Positions 7,975 to 16,109 of a stretch of DNA of 24,675 nt are shown piece by piece. Source of the DNA: JBDKGV01 sp039798005 (GTDB taxonomy: Bacteria > Fibrobacterota > Fibrobacteria > UBA5070); assembly GCA_039798005.1 (NCBI GenBank), contig JBDKGV010000013.1, forward strand, positions 1-24,675, in the 5' to 3' direction. The position numbers were made by a program, and so were the translations under genes. Positions within the stretch are counted from its first letter, which is position 1. Every line of letters starts with the position of its first letter. The notes beneath the pieces are model-generated. The model ran no database searches. It was not told the origin of the DNA and worked only from the letters and a program-made list of their open reading frames with translations.

Positions 7975-9152
7975 CGTTCCCGCACGAACCGCATGGTGAC
8001 ATCCTGACCCGGCAACAGCCCGGACACCGTGATGGGCCAGGCTTGACCTTCCAACGCGATGCGAGTCCGGGAAATCTCCGGAGCGCACACGTTGTCACGG
8101 CTGTTGGTCACCGCAAGGCCGTGGGTGGTCGTGTCCTCGTCGAACAGGTACATCCCGTTCACCACTCGAACGTACGGACTGAGCGCCTTGCTGCAGCTGG
8201 AGCGTCGGATCTCAATGGAATCGCCGATCACCTTCCAGGTTCCGCTTTCACTGTAGATGGAATCCACCCATTCGTCCGCAAGCAAAATGGTTTGCATATC
8301 CACTGTTGCCTTGAAGCGAAGCACGGCGATGGAGCTGAAGCTGTAGTTGGCGTTCATGGCCATCGTGTAGCGGATCGCCTGGGCGCTGTCCAGGGTGATC
8401 TTCACTCCGGCGTAGGCGGGCGAATTGGCCAAGGAATCCCGCATCGATTGAGGAACGGCCATGGCGGTATCGGCACGCCACTTCCCCACGACAAGGTTTG
8501 CCAAGGAATCGGTCAACCCTTGGAAATAGCCCCGCTTGACGAATACGGTATCCTTGACCATCCGCCCGAAGGCGTCCGTGCCGGACAAAAGAAGAGTATC
8601 GGGACCCGGGCGCATCACGACCTTGAAGACCAGGGAATCGGAGACATCCGTGCGGGACTGCCCGGCAAAGGTCACACTCGCCAACGGTGTCCCGGAAAGC
8701 TTCCAGCGCACCGTGACCGAGGAATCTTCCCAGACATGGGCCGTATCGAATCGTGGCGTCAACAAGGAGACGGAAGGCGCGGTCGGCAATTCGCCACGAA
8801 CCACCGTGACGGTGTCGTACCAGATCCCCGTCCCGTCGGTGAGCTTGAGCACGAAGCGGTTGGCTCCGACGGCAAGCCCCACCTTGGCGCTCAGGGAGGC
8901 GGGCAGGATCGAATTGGCCGAGACCGGCAAGGTGTCGTTGATGACAGCCACCTGAGGACCGACGAGGGTGTCGTGAACCCAAGCCAAGAGCACGCTGTCC
9001 GTGGTGGCCGGAACCGAGAGGGATGCAGGGCTCACCCGCTTGAAATGAAGTCCCGAAGAGGCCGTGACCTCGGCCGAGGTGGCGGCATCCTGACCGCATC
9101 CCCACAGCCCGAAAGCTCCCGCAACCAGCAGAGTCATCCATTTTGTTCGCAT
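7971..9152 (-). CDS. Lipoprotein of unknown function with Ig-like/PKD-like strand repeats
   Basis: The product is 393 residues with a signal peptide ending in GLWGC (Cys19), a plausible lipobox. Residues 35 to about 210 are rich in Ser/Thr/Val and contain repeated strand patterns such as LPTAPSVSLLTP and SSVTVRWKLSGTPL, which resemble bacterial Ig-like modules. The C-terminal third (KWRADTAMA, SESGTWKVIGDSIEIRRSSC) resembles a lipocalin-like 'cost of treatment' beta domain often seen in Fibrobacterota exported proteins; that comparison is from memory. The start at 9152 is preferred to the ATG at 9158 because GGGGGAGA lies 7 bases before it; for the other ATG it is too close. First gene of the minus-strand operon. 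Confidence 0.78.
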   Translation of the reverse strand: MRTKWMTLLVAGAFGLWGCGQDAATSAEVTASSGLHFKRVSPASLSVPATTDSVLLAWVHDTLVGPQVAVINDTLPVSANSILPASLSAKVGLAVGANRFVLKLTDGTGIWYDTVTVVRGELPTAPSVSLLTPRFDTAHVWEDSSVTVRWKLSGTPLASVTFAGQSRTDVSDSLVFKVVMRPGPDTLLLSGTDAFGRMVKDTVFVKRGYFQGLTDSLANLVVGKWRADTAMAVPQSMRDSLANSPAYAGVKITLDSAQAIRYTMAMNANYSFSSIAVLRFKATVDMQTILLADEWVDSIYSESGTWKVIGDSIEIRRSSCSKALSPYVRVVNGMYLFDEDTTTHGLAVTNSRDNVCAPEISRTRIALEGQAWPITVSGLLPGQDVTMRFVRER

Positions 9153-9239
9153 GACCATTCTCCCCCGTTCTTGCCTAGGTTCTTCCGATCGTCAAAAATG
9201 CGTCCGTGTTTCCCTCTCTGATGGGGTAATTTTCGAAGA

Positions 9240-10709
9240 GTGATTCTTCCGACCTTGCTTGGACTCATCGCAAGCTCCGCCGACAGCCTTCCCGCCACGT
9301 GGGATGGCCGGCCATTGCTGTCCCCTCCTTTGGCGGCGGCTCCGGACACGGTGATTCCTCGCAACCGCCGTTGGCTGGTCCTGCCTGCAGGGGATTCGCT
9401 CCCCAAACGGTGGCCGGGCGAGATCGAAAACTATCCTCACCAGATCCTGACTTGGGCCTTCAAGCCCATCGACCTCGTGGTTCGCCCGACCTTCCGGATC
9501 GCCAGCTACCCGCTCAAACCCATGATCCAGTACGCGGACTCCTCCGCCCTGATCGAACGGGGCAACGCCCTGATGCGACTGGGAGAGAAGGGGGGCTCGA
9601 CGATGCTCTACCCGGTCGCGACCCTCACGGGCAACAGCTCCTCCAAAGCCGGTCTTCGCTTTCGCCACACATGGGCTCCCGATTGGAACAGCGACATGGC
9701 CGTGCGCTGGTCCCCCTCCCAGGAATGGGGAGTGTGGCTTTCCGGGAACACCGGCAAACTGATTCCCGAATACTCGACCAGCGCTTCTTACGTGTACTAC
9801 GAAACGCCTGGGGCCCCGATTTGGGTGCCAGGGACATCCACCTTGGGACCTGGGCGCGTCCCGGTCGGCTACGTGTCCGAAACACGCCAACAACTGGATC
9901 TGGGCTTGGGGAAAGGCCTTGCAAACAAGATCGGCGCCGGCGGGTCGCTCCAATTGACCATGCGGCGTGATGGACTTCCGGTCCGGCTCTCGGATCGGAT
10001 CCCCCCCGGAAAGGTCGATTGGGTCTCAGCCAACTCCCGAGGCACGGATGGGCTCACGCGCACGATCGGCCTTGGTGGCGGAATCAGTCGTTCGGACCAG
10101 GACCACCAAGGGACGCCCACCCGAGGCGGCGTCTGGTACTTCGGCTTGAATGAGAACCTCACCGAAGAGGGCGCGGCCATGATGACCTTCACCGGCTTCG
10201 GGACCCGTTATTTCCTGCTGGGCAAGGAGAAGTACGTCTTTCGCCGCTCTGATCTTCAGCCCTACCTGGACATGGACCCTGGCGCCCTCTTGAGCGCCAT
10301 GGATCCATCCACCCTGTGGCAACGCCTGACGGAACGGCGCGTCCTGGCCCTGTATTGGAAATTGCTCCAAGGTTGGGAGCACGGGATGGAACCCGCCCCT
10401 TGGTTCTTTTTCCCGACCTTGGGAGGCAATGCGCCGGCCCGGGCTTATGACACCCGACTGAATGCGCTCACCCAAGTCGGGGCTGGGGCCGAGTATCGCT
10501 GGCCCATTTGGAAATATCTGGATGGCTCCCTCTTTGTCGAGGCCGTCCAAGCCGCGAGTCTGCCTTGGGAAATTTCCTACCAAGGCTTTGCTCCCGGCTG
10601 GGGGATCGGACTTCGCGTCCGCTCCGAGAGCAGCTTCTTCTTCCGCTTGCAGATGGCAAATGGTCGAACCGGAACAACCTATTTCCTAACCACAAGTCCA
10701 GAATTCTAA
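9240..10709 (+). CDS. Outer-membrane protein with Omp85/surface-antigen-like C-terminal barrel
   Basis: The product is 489 residues. The N-terminus MILPTLLGLIASSADS is a weak signal peptide lacking basic residues. The second half carries signatures like those of the Omp85/D15 barrel: LGGNAPARAYD (a loop resembling the RGY region), GAGAEYRWPIWKYLDGSLFVEA, and a terminal GWGIGLRVRS...FFFRLQMANG...YFLTTSPEF ending in Phe as outer-membrane barrels do. POTRA repeats are not obvious. The start is GTG at 9240; the nearest in-frame upstream ATG (9198) meets a stop before it, and no good Shine-Dalgarno is visible, so the start is uncertain. It is divergent from the minus-strand envelope operon, separated by 87 bases. 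Confidence 0.7.
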   Translation: MILPTLLGLIASSADSLPATWDGRPLLSPPLAAAPDTVIPRNRRWLVLPAGDSLPKRWPGEIENYPHQILTWAFKPIDLVVRPTFRIASYPLKPMIQYADSSALIERGNALMRLGEKGGSTMLYPVATLTGNSSSKAGLRFRHTWAPDWNSDMAVRWSPSQEWGVWLSGNTGKLIPEYSTSASYVYYETPGAPIWVPGTSTLGPGRVPVGYVSETRQQLDLGLGKGLANKIGAGGSLQLTMRRDGLPVRLSDRIPPGKVDWVSANSRGTDGLTRTIGLGGGISRSDQDHQGTPTRGGVWYFGLNENLTEEGAAMMTFTGFGTRYFLLGKEKYVFRRSDLQPYLDMDPGALLSAMDPSTLWQRLTERRVLALYWKLLQGWEHGMEPAPWFFFPTLGGNAPARAYDTRLNALTQVGAGAEYRWPIWKYLDGSLFVEAVQAASLPWEISYQGFAPGWGIGLRVRSESSFFFRLQMANGRTGTTYFLTTSPEF

Positions 10710-10726
10710 AAAGGAGTCAAGTAATC

Positions 10727-11284
10727 ATGATCAGAAAAGCTCTCGCTATCGCCTCTATCATTGCATCCTCAGCAATTTACGCAGAAAATAGTCAGAAAGA
10801 AAAGATCTCAGCAATTGGCATCTATTTGGATTCTCCAGATTACGACCAGTCTGCTTTTGCTCTTTTGGAACAAGCGGAAGAGGTGATGGAATCGGCATTT
10901 CCTTCCGTACCTTGGGAGGCCATCGACAGCTCAAGCCCCAAGACCAAGAGCTTGCCAGCTCCCCTGCCCGTGCTTGGATCTCTCACCTTGCCGACACCCG
11001 ACGGCCAAGCCAAGGTCCTTGCCAAGGCGATCGGGACCAGCTTCGGCAAAAGTCATCTGCTCCTGATCCGGCGAGGTGGCACACGTGCCCAGCGGGACTC
11101 GAGTGCAAGCTTCAGCGACCGCTCCAGCTTCACCTTGCTGGAATGCCAGACTGGAAAGGTGATTTTTCGGCAAGACAGCCAAGCGACAGGACAGCGCGGC
11201 AAGACCTCCGCTGAAACCGCTTGGGCCCGAGGCGTCTGGGCGGATTTCCTGAAAGGCTGGAAATCAAGTGCCCAATCGAAGTGA
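10727..11284 (+). CDS. Small exported protein of unknown function
   Basis: The product is 185 residues with a clear signal peptide (MIRKALAIASIIASSAIYA, cleavage after AYA). A strong ribosome binding site, AAAAAGGAG, sits 10 bases before the ATG, which settles this start over the longer frame running into the barrel gene. The mature part contains SAIGIYLDSPDYDQ, a Pro/Ser-rich middle, and GTSFGKSHLLLIRRGG. It resembles a periplasmic domain but matches no family I know. The first 150 bases are noticeably more AT-rich than flanking genes. It follows the barrel gene by 17 bases, so it is likely the second gene of a small envelope operon. Confidence 0.7.
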   Translation: MIRKALAIASIIASSAIYAENSQKEKISAIGIYLDSPDYDQSAFALLEQAEEVMESAFPSVPWEAIDSSSPKTKSLPAPLPVLGSLTLPTPDGQAKVLAKAIGTSFGKSHLLLIRRGGTRAQRDSSASFSDRSSFTLLECQTGKVIFRQDSQATGQRGKTSAETAWARGVWADFLKGWKSSAQSK

Positions 11285-11330
11285 GCTCTGCCAGCGCACA
11301 AAATCTGCACCCTTCCATGATTTTTCGCGT

Positions 11331-11351
11331 GCATCCGCCGCTTGCGGATGC
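11331..11351 (+). promoter_or_regulatory. Hairpin in the leader of the receiver/HATPase gene
   Basis: GCATCCGC (11331-11338) and GCGGATGC (11344-11351) form a perfect 8-bp stem with a 5-base loop. The 3' side is GCATATTTA rather than a T tract, so it is a poor terminator. It ends 13 bases before the ATG at 11365 and could be a leader structure, an imperfect terminator for the upstream gene, or a protein-binding palindrome. Confidence 0.4.
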
Positions 11352-11364
11352 GCATATTTAAAGG

Positions 11365-12288
11365 ATGCATTCCACACCAATGCTGGATAGCGAGTACATC
11401 GCGCGCACTGTCGTCCTGATGATTCAGGACGCTGAAGAGGCAGAATGCGTACAGCAAGCCGTGGTTGAATTCGGCCACTCGACCGTCCGTATCCACAGCG
11501 AAAGCGATCTGCGTAGCGCGTTGCGAATGGAAAGCGTGACGGCGGCGGTCCTTGATTTCAGCATGATCCCCACCGCGACCTCCAGCATCCGCACGTGCCT
11601 CACCTTGCGACCGGGAATGCCGTTCCTTGCCATCGTCTGCGACGAACAAAGGGAAATCGCTGTCGAGGCTTTGCGCCTTGGGGCCCACGCCTGCCTGCGC
11701 CGCCCTTTGCACCCGGAGGAAGTGATCTTTTCCGTGGGCAACCTGCTGGCTTCGGTGGCCGAGCGCTACGATGCCACCCATTCCTTGCGCGACACCCGCC
11801 GCGTCGAGATCCCCAACGATTTCGATCTGGTCACGCCGCTTGCCAAGAGCCTTGTGGACGTCACCATCTCCCCCGTCGATCCCCGCCGCAACCATGTGAT
11901 CCTGGGATTGGTGGAACTGCTCAACAACGCCATCGAGCACGGGAATCTCGAGATCGACTATCAGGAAAAGCATCAAGCCCTTTCGGGGAGCTACTTTTAT
12001 CGGCTTGCCATCGACAAGGCAAAGACCGAGCCATGGGTCTCGCGAAAGGTTTCCATCGAGTGCGGGATCGACAGCCAGACCGGATGGATCACCTACCGGA
12101 TTTGCGATGAGGGCAAGGGGTTCGACTGGCGTAACATGCCGGACCCGCTCGATTCGGAAGGAATCCAGGCGCGTCACGGGCGCGGCGTGCTGATGGCACG
12201 ACACTCCTTCGACGAGCTGGAATACAATGAGAAAGGCAATGAAGTGACGGTTCGACTGCGCATCCGCCCCACAGGAGGGCAAGCTTGA
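11365..12288 (+). CDS. Receiver-like domain fused to an RsbW-type HATPase
   Basis: The product is 307 residues. Residues 14-130 resemble a response-regulator receiver: the phospho-acceptor candidate is Asp64 in AAVLDFSM, but the acidic pocket is QDAEEAE and the conserved lysine is replaced by Arg (LRRPL, 111-115), so it is a degenerate receiver. Residues 150-302 form a GHKL ATPase domain of the anti-sigma/serine-kinase type: N box ELLNNAIEHGN (184-194), DEGKGFDW (248-255), HGRGVLMAR (271-279). No histidine-phosphorylation domain is present. The family pairing suggests a partner-switching regulator. An alternative ATG lies at 11380; neither has a well-placed Shine-Dalgarno. The stop overlaps the dnaX start (TTGA). 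Confidence 0.82.
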   Translation: MHSTPMLDSEYIARTVVLMIQDAEEAECVQQAVVEFGHSTVRIHSESDLRSALRMESVTAAVLDFSMIPTATSSIRTCLTLRPGMPFLAIVCDEQREIAVEALRLGAHACLRRPLHPEEVIFSVGNLLASVAERYDATHSLRDTRRVEIPNDFDLVTPLAKSLVDVTISPVDPRRNHVILGLVELLNNAIEHGNLEIDYQEKHQALSGSYFYRLAIDKAKTEPWVSRKVSIECGIDSQTGWITYRICDEGKGFDWRNMPDPLDSEGIQARHGRGVLMARHSFDELEYNEKGNEVTVRLRIRPTGGQA

Positions 12289-13628
12289 GCTTTCAAGCGA
12301 CGGCGCGCCGCTGGCGCCCTGGTCGATTCGAGGATATGATCGGCCAGGAGCATGTCGCCCAGACCTTGCGCAACGCCTTGGTTCGCGGTCAGCTCGCCCA
12401 TGCCTTCCTGTTCACCGGCACCCGTGGCGTCGGCAAGACCACCTCCGCGCGCATCTTGGCCCGCATGCTCAACTGCTCCGATCCCGATCCCATGATCCGG
12501 CCGTGCGGCAAGTGCGAGACCTGCATCGAGATCGCCCGCGGCTCCAGCATGGACGTCCTGGAAATCGACGCAGCCAGCCACACCGGTGTGGACGATGTGC
12601 GCGAACTCCGGGAACAGCTGCGCTACGCCGCAAGCCACGGCAGCTACCGCGTGGTGATCCTGGACGAGGTGCACATGCTCTCCAAGGCCGCGTTCAACGC
12701 GCTTCTGAAGACCTTGGAAGAGCCGCCGCCGCATGTGGTCTTCATCCTGGCCACCACCGAAGTTCACAAGGTCCCGCAGACCATCCTCTCGCGCGTGCAG
12801 CGCTACGACTTCCGACGCCTGTCCCCCACCCAGGTGGCTGGACGGCTCAAGGCCATCTGCGATGCCGAAGTCATCCAGTACGAGCTGGAAGCCTTGGAGA
12901 TCATCGCCATCCGCGCCGACGGCTCGATGCGCGATGGACTGTCGCTTTTCGATCAGGTCTGGGCCTATTGCGGCTCGCCCCTGACCGCTGAAGGAGCGCG
13001 TTTCATCCTGGGCGTGCCCGATCACTCCTCCCATGAGCGTCTCCTGAACGCCCTTGTCGCCGGCAGCACCCCGGCAGCCATCGCGGAGATCCACGCGGCC
13101 TTGGAGCGCGGGATCGAACCGCTGGAGTACCTCCGAGGCTTCGGGGAATTCCTGCGCAACGTCCTCTTCTCACGTTTGGAAGGTCTTCCCGAGGCATCCC
13201 TTGCCTTGATGCCGGAAAAGCGCGAGGCCTTGCGGGTTTCCACGGCCAGCATCTCCGAAGGCGACCTGCTGCGCTGGTCCCGCCTCATCTCCGATGCCGC
13301 CCTGCAGATCCGGGATGCCCACAATCCGCGCCTGCTGCTTGAGCTGTTGGCCGCCCGCATGGCCGCCCTGGACAAGATGTCCGACTTGCGCGCCCTGCTC
13401 CAAGGAGGCTCCCCGGCCGCATCCCCCCGGACCGGCATCCCTGCCGTCGTGACCACTGCGCCCCAAGCGCAAGCCTCCCGACCTGCTCCGACAGCCCAGA
13501 CCGCCTCCGCAACCCAAATCCCTTCCGCGTTGGAGGGAGCCTCGCCTACCTTCGCCCGCGCGGTGGAAGCAGACCCAGTCCTCATGTCCGTGGCGCAAGG
13601 GTTCAACGCCGTGCCGCAAAGCGAATAA
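12285..13628 (+). CDS. dnaX: DNA polymerase III clamp-loader subunit gamma/tau
   Basis: The product is 447 residues and loads the beta clamp during replication. Walker A is GTRGVGKT (45-52), the zinc-binding cysteines are at 64, 74, 77 and 80, Walker B is LDEVH (126-130) and the arginine finger is in SRVQ (169-172). Domain III ends near residue 365. It is followed by a Pro/Ala/Thr-rich linker and a short tail (DPVLMSVAQGFNA), with no tau-type helicase- or polymerase-binding domains of the E. coli kind, so the gene gives a gamma-sized product. The start is TTG, chosen because AGGAGG sits 6 bases upstream and the codon overlaps the previous stop. No A-run slippery site for programmed frameshifting is visible. 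Confidence 0.95.
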   Translation: MSFQATARRWRPGRFEDMIGQEHVAQTLRNALVRGQLAHAFLFTGTRGVGKTTSARILARMLNCSDPDPMIRPCGKCETCIEIARGSSMDVLEIDAASHTGVDDVRELREQLRYAASHGSYRVVILDEVHMLSKAAFNALLKTLEEPPPHVVFILATTEVHKVPQTILSRVQRYDFRRLSPTQVAGRLKAICDAEVIQYELEALEIIAIRADGSMRDGLSLFDQVWAYCGSPLTAEGARFILGVPDHSSHERLLNALVAGSTPAAIAEIHAALERGIEPLEYLRGFGEFLRNVLFSRLEGLPEASLALMPEKREALRVSTASISEGDLLRWSRLISDAALQIRDAHNPRLLLELLAARMAALDKMSDLRALLQGGSPAASPRTGIPAVVTTAPQAQASRPAPTAQTASATQIPSALEGASPTFARAVEADPVLMSVAQGFNAVPQSE

Positions 13629-13637
13629 GGAATCCCG

Positions 13638-13940
13638 ATGAACATGCAAGCCATGATGAAGCAGATGCAGAAGATGCAGACCAAGATGATGTCTGCCAAG
13701 GAAGAGATGGAGCGCACCGATTACGAGGGCGTCTCCGGATCTGGCAAGGTCAAGCTGGTTCTGACCGGAAAGGGCGAACTGCGCTCGATCTCGATCGACA
13801 AGTCCGTGGTCGATCCGGAAGACGTGGAGCTCTTGGAAGATCTCGTGCTGACCGCCTTCCGCAACGCCAAGGAAAAGGCCGATCAGCAGAGCGCGGCCAT
13901 GATGGAAGGCTTTCGCATGCCTGGCATCCCTGGTTTCTGA
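13638..13940 (+). CDS. ybaB: YbaB/EbfC-family nucleoid-associated protein
   Basis: The product is 100 residues of the usual family length. The Met/Gln/Lys-rich N-terminal helix (MNMQAMMKQMQKMQTKM) is followed by the characteristic core GVSGSGKVKLVLTGKGELRS, then SIDKSVVDPEDVELLEDLV and a C-terminal helix ending in MPGIPGF. The family forms small dimers that bind DNA. AAGGAA precedes the ATG by about 6 bases. The dnaX-ybaB order is widely conserved, but the recR gene that usually follows is absent here and a terminator comes next. Confidence 0.95.
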   Translation: MNMQAMMKQMQKMQTKMMSAKEEMERTDYEGVSGSGKVKLVLTGKGELRSISIDKSVVDPEDVELLEDLVLTAFRNAKEKADQQSAAMMEGFRMPGIPGF

Positions 13941-13962
13941 CGAAATCCGTCAAATCCTGACA

Positions 13963-13993
13963 AGAGGCCATCCGCCGTGCGAATGGCCTTTTT
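13963..13993 (+). terminator. Intrinsic terminator after dnaX-ybaB
   Basis: AGGCCAT (13965-13971) pairs with ATGGCCT (13983-13989) and is followed by a run of five T (13989-13993). The stem can extend outward by A-T pairs. It lies 25 bases after the ybaB stop and before the 3' end of the convergent TatD gene. The minus-strand reading lacks a T run. Confidence 0.8.
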
Positions 13994-14051
13994 CGTATCC
14001 ACAATCCAGGCGCCATGGACATCCCCCGATCCCGGCTCCGGCAAAGCGCGG

Positions 14052-14708
14052 CTATTCCAGTTCGATGCCGCAGGATCGAAGATTGGCCCGGACGCGATCG
14101 ACCAGTTCCAAGGGGTCGAGCCCGCAAAGGGCCGCGGCCCTGGTGTAGAAATCCGCCATGTCGACCGCCATCTCATCGCTTTCCAGCAAAATGGCGGCCG
14201 CAGGAAGCGCTCGAAAGGCGGCCTGCTGTTTTGTCGATTCCAGAAGCGAAGGTCCGAACGACATCCGGATCCCATGCCGCCAAAGGTCCAAGGCAAGCGC
14301 TGGTCCCCCGCGAAATCCATGGACAAGCCACGGAGTCTTCGCATCGCGGTGCTCCTTGAGAACCTCGGGAAAGGCCCTCACGACATGCAACACGAGCGGA
14401 AGCGAGTGCGTGCTGGCCAACCGGATCTGAGCCCGAAAAGCCTGCAACTGAAGCTCCCATGGCACCGGTACGGCCCGATCCAGCCCGCATTCGCCGATCG
14501 CCACGAGACGCGATCCCTCGCGATGCTCGAGCATGCTTCCCAACTCTTCAAGCCTTGGTGCCAACGGTTCTTCCAGCAAATGCCAAGGATGCACCCCCAG
14601 CGACCAAGCACCGGACGGGGTGGACTCATGTTTCCCAAGGCTGCAGGAAACCAAGGCACAGGTTCCCGCAAGCGGCTGGCCATGGCGATGAGCATCCGGG
14701 AACGGCAT
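14052..14708 (-). CDS. TatD-family metal-dependent hydrolase
   Basis: The product is 218 residues, shorter than the usual 250-265. Metal-binding residues expected for a TatD amidohydrolase are visible: DAHRHG with His7 and His9, GECGLD with Glu73, LPLVLHVVRA with His108, LVHGFRGG with His130, and LLESDE with Asp178. TatD proteins are 3'-5' exonucleases or related deoxyribonucleases. The divergence from the canonical DTHCHLD motif and the short length make the exact activity uncertain. The ATG at 14708 follows the upstream gene's stop by four bases. A frame extending to 15053 only runs back through the preceding gene and is rejected. Confidence 0.83.
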   Translation of the reverse strand: MPFPDAHRHGQPLAGTCALVSCSLGKHESTPSGAWSLGVHPWHLLEEPLAPRLEELGSMLEHREGSRLVAIGECGLDRAVPVPWELQLQAFRAQIRLASTHSLPLVLHVVRAFPEVLKEHRDAKTPWLVHGFRGGPALALDLWRHGIRMSFGPSLLESTKQQAAFRALPAAAILLESDEMAVDMADFYTRAAALCGLDPLELVDRVRANLRSCGIELE

Positions 14709-14712
14709 CGGG

Positions 14713-15999
14713 CTATTCGATGCGTCGGATCCGCAGCATCTCGATGCGCAGCGCATCCATGCGGGTGATCTCGATCTCCAGGTCTTCCCAAGCCAAGCGG
14801 TCACCGGGCATGGGGATCCTGCCCATCCGCTCCAGGACAAAGCCCGCGACCGTGTCGTAATGCCCCTCGTCCTCGCCGGGGAAGGGTTCGCGCCGCTCCA
14901 GGACCTCGCGCAAACGGTCCGGAGGCATGCCACCTTCCACCGTCCATTCATTCTTGCCGCTCTTGACCAGTTCCGGTCCATTCTCGTCGTATTCGTCCTC
15001 GATCTCACCCACGATCTCTTCCAGCAGGTCCTCGAGCGAAACCACGCCTTCAAAGGCTCCGTGCTCGTCGATCACCACGGCCATGTGGATCTTCTCGCGC
15101 TGCATCCGCTTGAGCACCAGCACCGCAGGACTGCCCTCGTGGACGAACACCGTGGGGCGCAAGAGCGAGCGCACATCTCCGTCCAACGGGATGCGCAGGA
15201 GGTCCTTGACCATCAGGATGCCGATCAAGTGATCGAGATCCCCTTCGTAGGCGGGCAGGCGGGAATAGCCGTTTTCCAGGATCTTGGTGAGCTGTTCCGA
15301 GACCGGACGCAAGAGATCCAGCCCGGTGACATCGGTGCGCGGGGTGCGCACTTGCCGCACCTTGCGCTCGCCCAAGCGGAAAACCGACTCGATGATGCGC
15401 TCCTCGTGGGCCTGGACCGTCCCGTCCTCAGCCCCTTCCCTCACCATCTGCCGGATGTCCTCGGTGGTGACCTGCTCCTCGTTCACGCCACGACGGCGCA
15501 GCACCCACAGAATGGCCTCGGTGGAAAAGGAAAGCAGGAGCACCAAGGGCCGCGCGATCTGGGAGATGAGCACCATGGGGCGTGCCAAGAAGGAGGCGAT
15601 GGTCTCTGCCGATTGCAACGCCAAACGCTTGGGCACGAGTTCCGCCAGCACCAACTGGACATAAGTGATGGCACCGACCACCACGATGAAGGCGACCGTT
15701 CCCCCACCCTCGCCAAACCAAGGCCCCAGCCATGCCTGGAGCGGAACCTCCAAACGCGGCCCGGACCACGCCGCGATCAAGGTCCCCAGCAGGGTGATGA
15801 AGATCTGGACCGTACTCAGGAAGCGATTGGGGTTGTCCTGGAGCTCCAGCGCGGCCTTGGAGCCCGCGTCCCCGTCTTCCGCCCGCACCTGCAAACGACT
15901 GCGCCGCGCCGTGGCCATGGCCATCTCTGAGATTACAAAAAGGGCACTGAGCGCCGTCAGTCCAGCCAAAACACCGAGAGTGAACAGAATGTCTTCCAT
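14713..15999 (-). CDS. CNNM/CorC-type (DUF21-CBS-CorC_HlyC) membrane protein
   Basis: The product is 428 residues. A DUF21 membrane domain spans about 1-190 with hydrophobic segments and the motif AELVPKRLAL. A CBS pair follows (about 205-330: RTPRTDVTGLD, SRLPAYEGDLDHLIGILMVKDLL, MAVVIDEHGAFEGVVSLEDLLEEIVGEIEDE). The C-terminal CorC_HlyC domain is at about 345-425 (EWTVEGGMPPDRL...DTVAGFVLERMGRIP). Proteins of this architecture are linked to Mg2+ or Co2+ efflux, and some are annotated as hemolysins. The ATG at 15999 has AGGA 5 bases upstream. It is upstream of the TatD-like gene in a two-gene unit. Together with the transporter at 747-1985 it gives the window two magnesium-related loci. Confidence 0.9.
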   Translation of the reverse strand: MEDILFTLGVLAGLTALSALFVISEMAMATARRSRLQVRAEDGDAGSKAALELQDNPNRFLSTVQIFITLLGTLIAAWSGPRLEVPLQAWLGPWFGEGGGTVAFIVVVGAITYVQLVLAELVPKRLALQSAETIASFLARPMVLISQIARPLVLLLSFSTEAILWVLRRRGVNEEQVTTEDIRQMVREGAEDGTVQAHEERIIESVFRLGERKVRQVRTPRTDVTGLDLLRPVSEQLTKILENGYSRLPAYEGDLDHLIGILMVKDLLRIPLDGDVRSLLRPTVFVHEGSPAVLVLKRMQREKIHMAVVIDEHGAFEGVVSLEDLLEEIVGEIEDEYDENGPELVKSGKNEWTVEGGMPPDRLREVLERREPFPGEDEGHYDTVAGFVLERMGRIPMPGDRLAWEDLEIEITRMDALRIEMLRIRRIE

Positions 16000-16109
16000 T
16001 GATCCTATGAATATGCCTATTGCAGATCGATTCAGGCAAGGAAAGCGAAAATGCCTGGCACTCTTGCATTGAAGACGGCATCGGCTCCGGGGAAGTACAT
16101 TTGCCGCCC

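Noticed and set aside
12285..13628. Programmed frameshift site in dnaX
   Set aside because: No A-rich slippery heptamer was seen, and the reading frame already ends at gamma-like length.
14052..15053. 333-codon version of the TatD-like protein
   Set aside because: The first 115 residues are an out-of-frame reading of the upstream CorC-type gene; the TatD fold starts at the ATG at 14708.
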